Shown here piece by piece: positions 16,871-26,655 of a stretch of DNA of 64,000 bases. The notes under the pieces were generated by a model. The model was not told the origin of the DNA and searched no databases. It saw only the letters and a program-made list of their open reading frames with translations. Source of the DNA: Acidovorax sp. (lineage in GTDB: Bacteria; Pseudomonadota; Gammaproteobacteria; Burkholderiales; Burkholderiaceae_C); assembly GCF_027492855.1 (NCBI RefSeq), contig NZ_JAPUDY010000044.1, forward strand, positions 22,533 to 86,532, read 5' to 3'. Made by a program: the position numbers and the translations under genes. Position 1 is the stretch's first letter, and each line of letters starts with the position of its first letter.

Positions 16871-17698
16871 TCAGATGAGCCGGTCTGTGTGGTTGGTGAT
16901 CTTTTTGAGCGGCTTGCTGCGCGCGGGGCTCACCATGATGGGCACCTCGGTGGCGCCGCCGCCCCAGGCGGGGTCCTCGATGCTGTCGAACACCTGGCGC
17001 AGCTTTTGGCCCCAGCTGTCGTGCAGCATGCGGAAGTAGGGGTTGTTCTCGTCGATGCAGATCACCTTCTCGGTGGCAAAGCGGTCCACCTCGTACACCA
17101 CCAGGTCCAGCGGCAGGCCGACAGAGAGGTTGGACTTGAGCGTGCTGTCCATGGACACCAGCGCGCACTTGGCGGCCTCGTCCAGCGGGGTTTCGGGGGT
17201 GAGCACGCGGTCGAGCACCGGCTTGCCGTATTTCGATTCGCCCACCTGAAAGTACGGCGTCTCGGACGTGGCTTCGATGAAGTTGCCGGCCGAATAGACC
17301 TGGAACAGGCGCATACCCTCGCCCTTGATCTGGCCGCCAAATACCATGGACACATTGAAGTCCACGCCCGAGCGCTTGAGCGCGGCGCCATCGCGCTCGT
17401 GCACGTGGCGCACGGCCGCGCCCAGCACGCGGGCGGCGTCGAACATGCTCTTGGCGTTCCAGATCGTGATGGGCTCGCCCGACTCGCTGTCCTTGATCTG
17501 CTCGTTCTGGAGAATCTCGCGCACGGACTGCGATATCGACAGGTTGCCCGCCGACAACAGCACCATGAAGCGGTCGCCCGCCTTTTCATAGACCATCATC
17601 TTGCGAAAGGAGCTGATCTGGTCCAGGCCAGCGTTGGTGCGGGAATCGGACAGGAAAACCAGCCCGGCATTGAGTTTGATGGCGACGCAGTACGTCAT
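16871..17698 (-). CDS. Anbu-type proteasome-like Ntn hydrolase
   Basis: A 275-residue member of the Anbu family, a bacterial relative of HslV and proteasome beta subunits. The N-terminus MTYCVAIKLNAGLVFLSDSR fits the family, with Thr2 as the presumed nucleophile after Met removal. Internal landmarks are VLLSAGNLSISQSV and LVSMDSTLKSNLSVG. The ATG at 17698 is chosen because the catalytic Thr must become N-terminal; the frame is open 36 codons further upstream. In many genomes anbu follows genes for a transglutaminase, an alpha-E protein and an ATP-grasp enzyme; none is present here. Its substrate is unknown in general. Confidence 0.9.
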   Translation of the reverse strand: MTYCVAIKLNAGLVFLSDSRTNAGLDQISSFRKMMVYEKAGDRFMVLLSAGNLSISQSVREILQNEQIKDSESGEPITIWNAKSMFDAARVLGAAVRHVHERDGAALKRSGVDFNVSMVFGGQIKGEGMRLFQVYSAGNFIEATSETPYFQVGESKYGKPVLDRVLTPETPLDEAAKCALVSMDSTLKSNLSVGLPLDLVVYEVDRFATEKVICIDENNPYFRMLHDSWGQKLRQVFDSIEDPAWGGGATEVPIMVSPARSKPLKKITNHTDRLI

Positions 17699-17802
17699 GA
17701 AAAGGAGTGGGTTTGATGAGGGATAACCCGCAAGTTTAGTCGTCCGCGCTGCAGGTGCCGGTGGTGCCTGGCCGTGCGTGCAGTCTTGGCTACAAGGGTT
17801 CA

Positions 17803-17857
17803 TCAAAATTGATAGCTGCTAGCGCTTGTTGAATAAGCGCTAGAGCCAATTTTGAGC
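17803..17857. repeat. Dispersed comamonad palindrome, intergenic copy
   Basis: Near-perfect copy: GATAGCTGCTAGCGCTTG, a seven-base loop, then AAGCGCTAGAGCCAATTT. The A-rich left and T-rich right flanks make it a possible bidirectional terminator between the divergent Anbu-type and lipoprotein-hydrolase genes. Confidence 0.9.
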
Positions 17858-17991
17858 ACTATTTCTTGAAGCAAAGCGGACAGACGAAGTGTTGGAGGCC
17901 CGCGCTACGGGCCATTGCAGGTGGGCAGGCGCGCGGGCGGCACATGCGGCCCGGCCCTATCATCCGGCGCATGACTTTGGAGGGCCCTGCC

Positions 17992-19203
17992 GTGTTGACT
18001 TCGCTGAACCTTTCGCACGTCCGCCGCTTGTGCGCGCTGGCGCTGGGCGCATCGCTGGCTGCGTTGCTCACGGCCTGTGGTGGCGGCGACAGCAACAACG
18101 GCGGCAACCCACCCCCGCCGCCCCCGGTCCTACCCGAGCGCGCCGGGCAGCTTGAATCCTCAACCCTGCTCGCGACCATCCCGGCCAGCGAGATCGCCGC
18201 CGCCATCGCCGACAAGGAGTCGTTGGCGCAAGACCTGGTGCCGCGCTACGGCGTGCGCTCGTACCGACTGGAATACCTCACCTCCGACGCCGATGGCAAG
18301 GAGGTGCGTGCCTCGGGCCTGGTGAGCCTGCCCATCAAGCCCGCAGGCGCCCAAAGCCCGGTGCTGAGCTACCAGCACGGCACCATCTTCCAGGATGCCA
18401 AGGCGCCCAGCAACAACGCCGTGGCCTCCGAGGTGGCCGTGGTGCTGGCGTCGCTGGGCTACATCGTTTTGGCGCCCGACTACGTGGGTTTTGGGGTGTC
18501 CAAGGGCACGCCCCACCCCTATTTGCTGGCGGGGCCGTCTGCTGCCGCTACGGTCGACTTTCTGACTGCCGCCCGCACCTGGCGCGGCCAGGCCGGGGTG
18601 GTGGACAACGGGCAGCTCTTTCTGACCGGCTACTCCGAAGGCGGCTACGTCACCATGGCCGCCCACCGGGCGATGCAGGCGGGCGCCTCGCCCCACCTGC
18701 AGCAACTGCGCATGGTGGTGCCCGGCGCCGGGCCCTACAACGTGCAGACCACCATGGATGGACTGGTCGATGTGGTGCGCAACGAGCAGCCCGTGATCGG
18801 CGCGCTCCTCAACCCCGGCCTTTTGCGCTACCTGGGCCCCAGCGTGCAGCGTGAGGTGTACCGCTTGCTGCTGCGCGCGCTGATTCCGAGTGATGCCGAC
18901 GTGGCCTACGACACCCGCTTCATCGACCGCTTTTTGGCCGACGACACGCGCTACCTCGACGAGGTGAGCAGCGTGTACGACTGGAAACCCAACCTGCCCG
19001 TGCGCCTGTACCACGGCCGTGACGACCGCACCGTGCCCTACGCCAGCTCGGTGCGCACCCTGCGCGCCATGCAGGACCGGGGCGCGGGTGATCTGGTGAG
19101 CCTCACGGACTGCCGCGCCCAGCCTGCGGGGCACTTGCAGTGTGTGCCGCCGTTCATCAGCTTCATGCTGGGGCAGTTGGCGCCGGTGGTGCGGGATTTG
19201 TGA
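17992..19203 (+). CDS. Alpha/beta hydrolase lipoprotein
   Basis: Exported esterase/lipase-like protein of about 403 residues. A signal peptide ends in the lipobox LLTAC, followed by GGGDSNNGG and a proline run, so the protein should be lipid-anchored. The catalytic Ser lies in GYSEGGY; Asp in HGRDDRTVPY and His in AGHLQC complete a plausible triad, as in secretory-lipase-type (LIP) proteins. The GTG start is chosen because GGAGGG lies eight bases before it; an in-frame ATG seven codons upstream is less good. Convergent with mutS, 18 bp from its stop. Substrate unknown. Confidence 0.9.
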   Translation: MLTSLNLSHVRRLCALALGASLAALLTACGGGDSNNGGNPPPPPPVLPERAGQLESSTLLATIPASEIAAAIADKESLAQDLVPRYGVRSYRLEYLTSDADGKEVRASGLVSLPIKPAGAQSPVLSYQHGTIFQDAKAPSNNAVASEVAVVLASLGYIVLAPDYVGFGVSKGTPHPYLLAGPSAAATVDFLTAARTWRGQAGVVDNGQLFLTGYSEGGYVTMAAHRAMQAGASPHLQQLRMVVPGAGPYNVQTTMDGLVDVVRNEQPVIGALLNPGLLRYLGPSVQREVYRLLLRALIPSDADVAYDTRFIDRFLADDTRYLDEVSSVYDWKPNLPVRLYHGRDDRTVPYASSVRTLRAMQDRGAGDLVSLTDCRAQPAGHLQCVPPFISFMLGQLAPVVRDL

Positions 19204-19221
19204 GCCCGCCCGCCAACCGCT

Positions 19222-21843
19222 CTACGCCATCAATTTCCTGAGCTGGTACAGCGCATCCAGCGCCTCGCGCGGGCTCAGTTGGTCGGGGTTGATGGCCGCC
19301 AGGGCCGCCTCCAGCGGGCTCGCGCCTGCGCTCTCAGGCACCTCGGGCGTGGCGAACAGGTCCACCTGCAACTCGTCTTCACCCGCACGTTCCTCCAGCG
19401 CCGCCAGCGCGTGGCGCGCATGGTGCAGCACGGGCGAGGGCATTCCGGCCAGCTTGGCCACCTGAATGCCGTAGCTGCGGCTGGCGGGGCCGGGCTGGAT
19501 TTCGTGCAGGAACACGATGTCGGTGCCCGACTCGGTGGCGCTCACATGCATGTTGATCGCGTGGCGTGCCTTGGTCGGCAGCTCGGTCAGCTCGAAATAG
19601 TGCGTGGCAAACAGCGTGAAGGCGCGGGTTTTGTCATGCAAATGTGTGGCAATACCGCTGGCCAGCGCCAGGCCGTCGAAGGTGCTGGTGCCCCGGCCGA
19701 TCTCGTCCATCAGCACCAGGCTGTGGGGCGTGGCGGCGTGCAATATTTGCGCTGCCTCGGTCATCTCCAGCATGAAGGTGGATTGCGCGTTGGCCAGGTC
19801 GTCGGCCGCGCCAATGCGGGTGTGGATGGCGTCGATAGGCCCCAGGCGGCAGCTGGTGGCGGGCACGTGGCTGCCCATGCTGGCCAGCAGCACGATCAGC
19901 GCCACCTGGCGCATGTAGGTCGATTTACCGCCCATGTTGGGGCCGGTGATGACCTGCATGCGGGTGTTGGCGTTCAGCCGCGTGTGGTTGGCGATGAAGC
20001 TGCCGCTCGATGTTTCGGCCAGGCGCGCCTCGACCACCGGGTGGCGGCCGCCTTCGATCTCGATGCAGGGCTCGGGCACGAACTGCGGCGTGCACCAGTT
20101 GAGCGTGAGCGAGCGCTCGGCCAGCGTGCACAACACGTCCAGCGTGGCCAGCGCCTGCGCCAGGCGGGTGAGGGCGGGCACATGGGGCTGGAGCTGGTCC
20201 AGGATTTGCTCGTACAGCCACTTTTCGCGTGCCAGGGCGCGCTCGTTGGCCGACAGGGCCTTGTCTTCAAACGCCTTGAGTTCGGGCGTGATGAAGCGCT
20301 CGGCGTTTTTGAGCGTTTGGCGGCGGCGGTAGTCGTCGGGCACGCGGTCGAGGTTGCTGCTGGTGATCTCGATGTAGAAACCGTGCACCTTGTTGAACTG
20401 CACGCGCAGGTTGGCGATGCCGGTGCGGGCCTTCTCGCGGGTTTCCAGCTCCAGCAGAAAGGCGTCGCAGTTGGTCTGGATGGCGCGCAGCTCATCGAGC
20501 TCGGTGTCAAAGCCTGTGGCGATCACGCCGCCGTCGCGCACCAGGGCGGCGGGCTCCTCGGCAATGGCGGCCTGCAGCAGTGCGGTGCAGCCCTCGGGCG
20601 GGTGCAGGTGACCCAAAATTTGAATCAAAAATGGCTCTGGCGCTTTACCATTCAGCGCAAGCAGCTCTGATTTTTGTAGCGTTTTGGCCAGGCCCACCAG
20701 TTCGCGCGGGCGCACCTGTCGCAGCGCGATGCGGGCGGTGATGCGCTCCACATCGCTCACGCCCTTGAGTTCGCCGCGCAGCGTGGCCCAGGGGCCCGAT
20801 CCGCCGCCTGCGCCACCCGCCCCGCGCAGCGCGGTGGTGGCCGACAGACGCTGGCGCGCCTCGGCACGGTCGCGCTGGGGCTCCAGCAGCCAGGTCTTGA
20901 GCAAGCGGCTGCCCATGCCGGTCATGCAGGTATCGAGCAGCGAGAAGAGCGTGGGCGCATCGTCGCCACGCAAGGTCTTCACCAGCTCCAGGTTGCGCCG
21001 CGTGGTGGCGGGCAGGTCGATGAGATCGTCGCCGCGCTGCACCTGCACGCTGTGCACATGGGTGAGCGTGCGGCCTTGTGTGTGTTCGGCATAGGTCAGC
21101 AGCCCGGCGGCGGCGGCATGGGCCTCGCCCAGGTCTTGCGCGCCCCAGGCCTGCAGGCTGGCCGCGCCCAGGTTTTCGAGCAGTTTGCGCTCGCCCAGGG
21201 CGCTGTCGAACTGCCAATCGGGCCGGGGGCTCATGGGGCAGGTGAAGGCGCCGCTTTGGCGCAACACCTGCAGTTGCTGCTCGAAACGCTCGGTCACGCC
21301 CGCGCTGTAGATCAGCTCGCTGGGCGCCACACGGGCCAGCCAGGCGCCGAGTTCGTCGTGCGCACATTCGGCCAGGAACACGCGGCCCTGTGTCACGCTC
21401 AGCCACGCCAGGCCGCAACGCGCGCGCGGCGCCTGGTGCACGGCCAGCAGCAGCGATTCGGATTTGTCGGACAGCAGCTCGGTGTCGGTCAGCGTGCCGG
21501 GGGTAACCACGCGCACCACCTTGCGCTCCACCGGCCCCTTGGCCGCACCCACTTCGCCCACCTGCTCGGCAATCGCCACCGACTCGCCCATCTTGATCAG
21601 CCGGGCCAGGTAGTTCTCAAGTGCGTGAAAGGGCACACCCGCCATCACCACCGGCTGCCCGCCCGACTGGCCCCGCTGCGTGAGCGTGATGTCGAGCAGG
21701 CGCGCAGCCTTTTCTGCGTCTTGCCAGAAGACCTCGTAGAAGTCTCCCATGCGGTAAAACAGGAGCGTTTCGGGGTACCCGGCCTTGAGGGCCAGGTACT
21801 GGACCATCATCGGCGTATGCGCAGAAATGTCAGATTTATCCAT
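19222..21843 (-). CDS. mutS: DNA mismatch repair protein MutS
   Basis: Mismatch-recognition ATPase of 873 aa. The N-terminal mismatch domain has [11 protein letters not shown], whose Phe wedge stacks on the mispaired base; connector, lever and clamp domains follow; the ATPase has Walker [10 protein letters not shown] and the DEIGRGTST motif. ATG at 21843 gives the family N-terminus ([14 protein letters not shown]). In the lever region the stretch [18 protein letters not shown] is encoded by a copy of the dispersed palindrome (20614-20679), an in-frame acquisition at a loop-tolerant place. No sign of inactivation. Confidence 0.97.
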   Translation of the reverse strand: MDKSDISAHTPMMVQYLALKAGYPETLLFYRMGDFYEVFWQDAEKAARLLDITLTQRGQSGGQPVVMAGVPFHALENYLARLIKMGESVAIAEQVGEVGAAKGPVERKVVRVVTPGTLTDTELLSDKSESLLLAVHQAPRARCGLAWLSVTQGRVFLAECAHDELGAWLARVAPSELIYSAGVTERFEQQLQVLRQSGAFTCPMSPRPDWQFDSALGERKLLENLGAASLQAWGAQDLGEAHAAAAGLLTYAEHTQGRTLTHVHSVQVQRGDDLIDLPATTRRNLELVKTLRGDDAPTLFSLLDTCMTGMGSRLLKTWLLEPQRDRAEARQRLSATTALRGAGGAGGGSGPWATLRGELKGVSDVERITARIALRQVRPRELVGLAKTLQKSELLALNGKAPEPFLIQILGHLHPPEGCTALLQAAIAEEPAALVRDGGVIATGFDTELDELRAIQTNCDAFLLELETREKARTGIANLRVQFNKVHGFYIEITSSNLDRVPDDYRRRQTLKNAERFITPELKAFEDKALSANERALAREKWLYEQILDQLQPHVPALTRLAQALATLDVLCTLAERSLTLNWCTPQFVPEPCIEIEGGRHPVVEARLAETSSGSFIANHTRLNANTRMQVITGPNMGGKSTYMRQVALIVLLASMGSHVPATSCRLGPIDAIHTRIGAADDLANAQSTFMLEMTEAAQILHAATPHSLVLMDEIGRGTSTFDGLALASGIATHLHDKTRAFTLFATHYFELTELPTKARHAINMHVSATESGTDIVFLHEIQPGPASRSYGIQVAKLAGMPSPVLHHARHALAALEERAGEDELQVDLFATPEVPESAGASPLEAALAAINPDQLSPREALDALYQLRKLMA
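20614..20679. repeat. Dispersed palindrome inside mutS
   Basis: On the coding strand the copy reads CAGAGCTGCTTGCGCTG, loop, AAAGCGCCAGAGCCATTTTT. It is translated in frame as [15 protein letters not shown] and does not interrupt the gene. Confidence 0.85.
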
Positions 21844-22266
21844 ATTGATCAAAAACTTACCACTTCTGATTCGCTCTCTTGGGAAAAATGTGGAACAAAT
21901 TTCTCTATGTTTTGCATACCCACCCAAATGCACTTCAGTTCGCTGGGGGATTCTGAGAATCTGTCCAGCGGCAATAGACCTTCATGGGCGTCGAGTAGCC
22001 CGAATGCTTTCTTTGGTTGGCGATGAAGGCCAGGTTGCCGCATTTGGCTCAGTGGATAGCGGAGTCTGGTCGAGGTAGATGCGTTCGGCGGGGCGACGGA
22101 AGTTTAGTTCCTCGGCGACGGCAATGAAATAGCGGAGATGACGCAACTCGATCATCGGCACGGCGCTACCACATCGCACCACAAAGACCAACGCCATGAG
22201 CGATGACGCGACCGTGGGCAGCGGTCCGTCAAAGTCAAATTGGGCATGTGAGCAACCCTGATCAAG
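21844..22266. other. Region upstream of mutS holding gene fragments
   Basis: No intact gene is seen in these 423 bp. A LysR-type N-terminal fragment occupies about 22070-22155. The DNA beyond it, read on the minus strand, has a short open stretch including [15 protein letters not shown] that resembles the end of an unrelated protein, possibly a transposase; this is a weak impression. The mutS promoter should lie within about 150 bp of 21843. Confidence 0.5.
22062..22155 (-). pseudogene. LysR-family regulator remnant (N-terminus only)
   Basis: From the ATG at 22155 the minus strand encodes MIELRHLRYFIAVAEELNF, then RRPAERIYLDQTPLS, clearly the first helices of a LysR-type helix-turn-helix domain. 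Similarity stops after about 33 residues and the frame continues into unrelated sequence. No ligand-binding domain follows. It is probably the scar of a deletion or insertion next to mutS. Confidence 0.75.
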
Positions 22267-23115
22267 TTACTGCGCTGAAGGCGTTGTTGCAAAAATCTTG
22301 TTGATCTCGCTTCCGCTGATGGCCGACAGCGCATAGCTGGAGGTCCCATGGTCTCTCAACTCGGTCGCTGCACGCAGAAACTCACCCAACGCCGCCCGCG
22401 CCAGCGACCCACCCACACTGATGCGTCGCACGCCCAACTCAGCCAGCTCCTTTGCCCCGAGCGAGATTCCTGGGAAGCCGATCAGCACGTTCACCGGCCT
22501 GTCCACTTCACGCACCACCGTCGCAATGTCTTCCTGCCGTGTCAGCCCCGGCGCGAAAAGCACATCCGCTCCGGCCTCCTGGTAGGCCTGCAGTCGCGCG
22601 ATAGTGTCGGCGAGGTCGGGCCTGCCGATGATGTAGTTCTCGGCCCGTGCCGTCAAAGTGAATGGGAATGGAAGCGAACGCGCGGCTTCTGCCGCAGCGC
22701 GGATGCGCTCTGCCGCAAACGCCTGGTCATACAGCGGCTCGTTCTGTCGTCCGGTGGTGTCTTCGATAGAGCCACCCACCACGCCAGCCTCAGCGGCAAG
22801 ACGGATTGTTCGAGCCACCTCCTCAGGTGCGTCGCCGAAGCCGTTCTCGAGATCCGCACTGACGGGCAAGCTGGTCGCGGCGGCGATTTGCGCAAGGTGC
22901 GCCAGCAAGGGTTCGCGCGGCACCGAGTTGTCCGGCCGCCCGCGCGAGAAAGAGAATCCGGCACTGGTCGTGGCCAGCGCCTTGAAGCCCAGGAACTCCA
23001 GCAGTCTCGCGGTTCCTGCGTCCCATGGGTTCGGGATGACGAACCCGTCAGCCTCGACATGGAGCGCGCGAAACGCTGTGGCTTTTTCCATCTGGGACGG
23101 TGTGTTCAATTCCAT
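22267..23115 (-). CDS. Isocitrate lyase/PEP mutase family enzyme
   Basis: A 282-residue member of the PEP mutase/isocitrate lyase superfamily, TIM-barrel enzymes that cleave or form C-C or P-C bonds at 2-oxoacid carbons (methylisocitrate lyase, oxaloacetate decarboxylase, PEP mutase). Landmarks: IPNPWDAGTARLLE, SADLENGFGDAPEEV with metal-binding acids, GGSIEDTTGR and FTLTARAENYIIGR. The usual lyase Cys motif KKCGH is absent, so classical isocitrate lyase activity is unlikely. ATG 23115 has AAGG at the right spacing. Divergent from a LysR gene 265 bp away, its probable regulator. Substrate unknown. Confidence 0.9.
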   Translation of the reverse strand: MELNTPSQMEKATAFRALHVEADGFVIPNPWDAGTARLLEFLGFKALATTSAGFSFSRGRPDNSVPREPLLAHLAQIAAATSLPVSADLENGFGDAPEEVARTIRLAAEAGVVGGSIEDTTGRQNEPLYDQAFAAERIRAAAEAARSLPFPFTLTARAENYIIGRPDLADTIARLQAYQEAGADVLFAPGLTRQEDIATVVREVDRPVNVLIGFPGISLGAKELAELGVRRISVGGSLARAALGEFLRAATELRDHGTSSYALSAISGSEINKIFATTPSAQ

Positions 23116-23380
23116 GTGCATCCTTTTGAAGTGTTGGAACGCGCTTGCGCATGGCGATTGCCATGCCGGAAGTCATTGCGAAGACCACCATTGGTTGCAG
23201 CCACAAGAGCGCCCGATCGTTGACCGGCCAATGTGCCAAGGTCCGTCAGTAGCTTTGGCAAATGGGACGGCATAGAGTTTCTCGGGGCAAGTTGCGATGG
23301 CAACCGTCGTGATGGAGGCCTTCATTACAGAACTTCTCTGGTTGTGCTTCAATCAAATTTTTTTACTGGCGACATGCATC

Positions 23381-24307
23381 ATGGGAATGCCAATTCAACT
23401 TTCTCAGTTGCCTTCCCTCGATCTGATCAGAGGATTCGTGGCGGTGGGCCGTCGCATGAGCATCACGCTTGCCGCGCAAGATCTTTGCCTGACGCAGTCC
23501 GCGGTCAGTCGGCAGGTCCACGCTCTGGAAGAGCGATTGGGCGTCAAACTGCTCGTACGCGGTCACCGTTCGATCGCTTTCACGACCAAAGGTGAACGTT
23601 TGTTCCGCAGCGCCGATGGCGCCGTGCAGCAACTGCAGGATGTGATGGGCGAGATCCGAACCAAAGGACAGCCGCACCCCGTGACGCTGACTTGCAGCAT
23701 CGGCATCACGGGCCTCTGGCTGCTGCCCCGGCTGAGCCGTTTTCAGAGGATGCATCCTGGGGTGGACGTGCGCGTTGCAGCCAACAACAAACTTTCCGAC
23801 ATGCGAAACGATGGCATCGATTTGGCGATCCGGTATACCTCGCCTTCGCTGGCGCCGGAGGGGGCGATCCGACTTTTCGGTGAATCCGTCGCGCCGGTCG
23901 CCCATCCATCGCTGAGACTCAAATCATTGCGCTCGGCGCAAAAGCTGTCGACGGTGAATCTGTTGGAATTTGACGATCCACGGCATCCCTGGCTGCAGTG
24001 GCGGGACTGGCTCAGTGCCATGGGTTGGGGTGATGCCAAGCCGCAAGGCATGCTGCACTTCAATCAATATGACTTGGTGATTCAGGCGGCCTTGGCAGGC
24101 CAGGGAGTCGCACTGGGCCGTCTGGAGCTGATCCAGCCTTTGATCGATGAAGGGCGGCTTGTGCTGATCGATCCGCCCAAGCACAAAACCGAAACCACAC
24201 ATGCCTACTGGCTGGTTCATGCGGACACACATCCCAGGAAGGAGGTTCGACAGGTTGCTGCCTGGGTCCAAGCCGAGGCGAAATCCGTGCTGCCTTCGGC
24301 TTCCTGA
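23381..24307 (+). CDS. LysR-family transcriptional regulator, GcvA-like
   Basis: A LysR-type regulator of about 308 residues. The N-terminal winged helix-turn-helix is clear (FVAVGRRMSITLAAQDLCLT, then QSAVSRQVHALEERLGV), followed by an effector-binding domain with a GcvA-like start (LTCSIGITGLWLLPRLSRF). Codons upstream of the ATG at 23381 are open but unlike the family. It is divergent from the PEP-mutase-family gene and convergent with the HCCA-isomerase-like gene; by LysR convention it may control the divergent gene. No operator is assigned. Confidence 0.92.
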   Translation: MGMPIQLSQLPSLDLIRGFVAVGRRMSITLAAQDLCLTQSAVSRQVHALEERLGVKLLVRGHRSIAFTTKGERLFRSADGAVQQLQDVMGEIRTKGQPHPVTLTCSIGITGLWLLPRLSRFQRMHPGVDVRVAANNKLSDMRNDGIDLAIRYTSPSLAPEGAIRLFGESVAPVAHPSLRLKSLRSAQKLSTVNLLEFDDPRHPWLQWRDWLSAMGWGDAKPQGMLHFNQYDLVIQAALAGQGVALGRLELIQPLIDEGRLVLIDPPKHKTETTHAYWLVHADTHPRKEVRQVAAWVQAEAKSVLPSAS

Positions 24308-24499
24308 TGCAGATGAAGCTGCTGCCAGACCAAAAAAACCGATGGCTGGTCGCCAATGGCATGCTCCGTGCGCATGCGGGCGTTGCGGGATGGGCCTCTT
24401 CTAACTGAAGGCAGTCGATTTTTCGCGCGGAACCGCCCCTACCGTTCGAATTCCGCGACTTCATGTCCTTCGGCATGGAGTGCTCCGTCTTCATGCGGG

Positions 24500-25162
24500 C
24501 TACTGAGTGGCGTTGAGGGCCTTCAGGTGACCAGCAGCATGAGCCAATGCGGCGTCCAGCCGGTCATTGCCCCAGAACATCTCGTCGCCTACGAAGAAGG
24601 TGGGTGCTCCGAAGATTCCCTTGGCTTTGGCAGTCTCCGTCTGTTCGCGAAGTTTGAGCTTGTTGGCGTTGGACTGTGCCGCATCCTGAATTTCGTTTGC
24701 CGCCAAGCCGAGGTGGCCAAGAACATCCGTCACCACGTCTGGCGCGTCGATGTCTCGGTCCTCCGCAAAATTGAGCGACATGATGCGTCGACAGTAGGTG
24801 CCTATCCAGTCTTGCTCTGCACCGAAAACGGCTACCTGTGACGGTAGCAGCGCGGTGCGGGGGAACGTGGTGGGCTTGCGCCATGGAAGGCCAGCCTTCA
24901 GGCACTCGCGCGCCATGTCTCGCCACACGTAGTCGCCCTTGGCCTTCTGCAATACGAAAGGGGATGTTTCCCAGCCGAATGACTGAAAGATAGGCCCCAG
25001 GAGAAAGGGCTTCCAGCGGATTTGCACACCGTGTTGGGTTGCAGCGGCTTCGATGCGCATCGCGCTGAGATAGCTGTAGTTGCTGCCGAAATCGAACCAG
25101 AATTCGATGGTGGGCGGAGGACATGTGAGTGCGATGGTGTTCATGTGAGGGGGTGCTTTCAT
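24500..25162 (-). CDS. 2-hydroxychromene-2-carboxylate isomerase-like (DsbA/GST-kappa fold)
   Basis: A protein of about 220 residues of the DsbA-like superfamily, closest by eye to HCCA isomerase (NahD) and kappa-class GST: IEFWFDFGSNYSYLSA near the N-terminus with Ser in place of the DsbA active Cys, IRWKPFLLGPIF, and the C-terminal GIFGAPTFFVGDEMFWGNDRL. Family members isomerise aromatic pathway intermediates using glutathione. ATG 25162 overlaps the stop of the upstream CmcJ-type gene as ATGA; an in-frame ATG six codons later is possible. The coupling suggests both act on one substrate. Confidence 0.88.
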   Translation of the reverse strand: MKAPPHMNTIALTCPPPTIEFWFDFGSNYSYLSAMRIEAAATQHGVQIRWKPFLLGPIFQSFGWETSPFVLQKAKGDYVWRDMARECLKAGLPWRKPTTFPRTALLPSQVAVFGAEQDWIGTYCRRIMSLNFAEDRDIDAPDVVTDVLGHLGLAANEIQDAAQSNANKLKLREQTETAKAKGIFGAPTFFVGDEMFWGNDRLDAALAHAAGHLKALNATQ

Positions 25163-26040
25163 TCGTAGACCACCAGGCAGCGCAGTTCGATGCTCTCGCG
25201 CAGCGGGGCATTCGGCGGCATGTGTGGATGGTCGAAGGCCGCATGCGGTACGAAGCGTGCGACTCCGCTGATCTGCGAGTCGTACTGCTTGAACACCAGT
25301 GCCTCGTGCCGGTCCATCTTCGAGTAGTAGGACCAATGGTGCTGCGGCGAATGAACTGCGTGGTAGATCTCTCCGGTGCGGCGCGGATAGCGAACCTCGC
25401 TGGTGACCAAGTTTGCCGCCATCACAGTGCGGGCGTCGCAGACAGCCAACGGCGTGTCGAGCACCGGACCCTTGATCGAGCGCCAAACGTTGACGATGGC
25501 GTAGCGCTTGACGCGCACCGCCACATCAGGGTCAGTCAGCACCAACGCCAGCCGCTTGTGCCCCGATGCCTCGGTGTAGTCATTGTGAATGCGGCCATTC
25601 GCAGCCGCTCGTCCGTCCGTACCCTTGCGGCCGAACGAGAGGGCGGCGCGATCGTGCTCGCGCCGCCGTACGAGGTGGTCGAAGACATAGGCGTGCTGTG
25701 CACCGGTCACCGCCAGTGCAAGCTCAGAGGCTTCGCGGTAGTAGATCGTCTTGACCGCTTCTTCGTCCAAAAAGTCAGAGACAGCCGTCGGTGCATCCCA
25801 CAGTTCGAAACCTTCTCGGTCGATGGAAGTTCGCTCCACGGCGCCACGTGCATCTGCGATGACCATCTGCCTTAACTCGTATTCACAGTTTTCCCATGGA
25901 ATGCCTGGCGGCGGTTCGTAGGCATAGCTGCAGGGCAGTTCCTGCGTGGGCATCAGGTAGCCTAGGCCGGCAACGACAGCGGGGTGATATTGGGATCCGA
26001 AGGTGCTGGGTTGCAAGGACTGCGCGGTAGTGGTGTTCAT
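25159..26040 (-). CDS. CmcJ/NvfI-family oxidoreductase
   Basis: A 293-residue protein matching the CmcJ/NvfI family (also AsaB-like), non-haem iron/2-oxoglutarate-type enzymes or relatives known from cephamycin and meroterpenoid pathways. Typical segments: VIADARGAVERTSIDREGFE, VHSPQHHWSYYSKM, HEALVFKQYDS and a late FVPHAAFDHPHMPP. HNDYTE gives a candidate HxD metal pair and HHW a candidate distal His. AAGGAG stands six bases before the ATG. It is the first gene of a two-gene minus-strand operon. The substrate cannot be read from sequence. Confidence 0.85.
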   Translation of the reverse strand: MNTTTAQSLQPSTFGSQYHPAVVAGLGYLMPTQELPCSYAYEPPPGIPWENCEYELRQMVIADARGAVERTSIDREGFELWDAPTAVSDFLDEEAVKTIYYREASELALAVTGAQHAYVFDHLVRRREHDRAALSFGRKGTDGRAAANGRIHNDYTEASGHKRLALVLTDPDVAVRVKRYAIVNVWRSIKGPVLDTPLAVCDARTVMAANLVTSEVRYPRRTGEIYHAVHSPQHHWSYYSKMDRHEALVFKQYDSQISGVARFVPHAAFDHPHMPPNAPLRESIELRCLVVYE

Positions 26041-26655
26041 TCATGACTCCTTTAGTGCGAGATGTCGATGGATGGGCTGGCCGGAATGGAACCCCATCTC
26101 TTGAACTTCTCTACGGCGAATTGGAATCTGCGCAGTGCTACGCTTCAAGCGACTTATAGGTCGCTTCGCATGCATATTGCGAATGCCAAGGTCTCGTATC
26201 CATGAAGGCTGGCGTGTCCGTCTTCGCGCAGAAGAGCACGATGCAATGAAAACGACAGATCAAGCGGTTTTCTGCGTAACTTCGCTTTTTCGTGACGGCG
26301 GCGGCCAGGCTTTGCGACCCGTTGATTGGCAGCCAGGATGCTCGCAAATGGCCCGAGGCCGGGACGATCTGACAATCAAGTCCATGTTTTGGTGAGTTGA
26401 TTTCGATCGACCCAGTGACAAGGGCGCGACACAATGGACCTGCGGTGTTTTAGTGCACGGTATATGCAGTGGGGGAGCAGAAATGAGCCGCGGACTTTAC
26501 AGTTCGCCCATGGGGTTTCCCCTCAATGATTTACCGCAGGTTTTGCCCTTCTGTTACGTTTTGACATATTCTTGACGATATGCTCAAAGACTGAGCCCGC
26601 GCATCGGCCTGGCGTCGCGCACTAAGTTCTTACAACCAGAGGTTTCAGAGCGACC
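26041..26655. other. Intergenic region between divergent transcription units
   Basis: 615 bp without a convincing gene; short frames on both strands lack ribosome sites and family likeness. It must hold the promoter of the CmcJ-type operon (leftward) and of the GGDEF-EAL gene (rightward). TTGACA at 26561 is a possible -35 box for the rightward promoter, but no good -10 follows at 17 bp. Base composition is less GC-rich than in the flanking c-di-GMP genes. Confidence 0.5.

Noticed and set aside
22012-22060. Transposase fragment suggested by [15 protein letters not shown]
   Set aside because: Too short, no inverted repeats or target duplication seen; kept only as a remark in the intergenic entry.
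26135-26434. Short frames on both strands in the 26.0-26.6 kb gap
   Set aside because: They overlap each other, lack ribosome sites and resemble no protein family.
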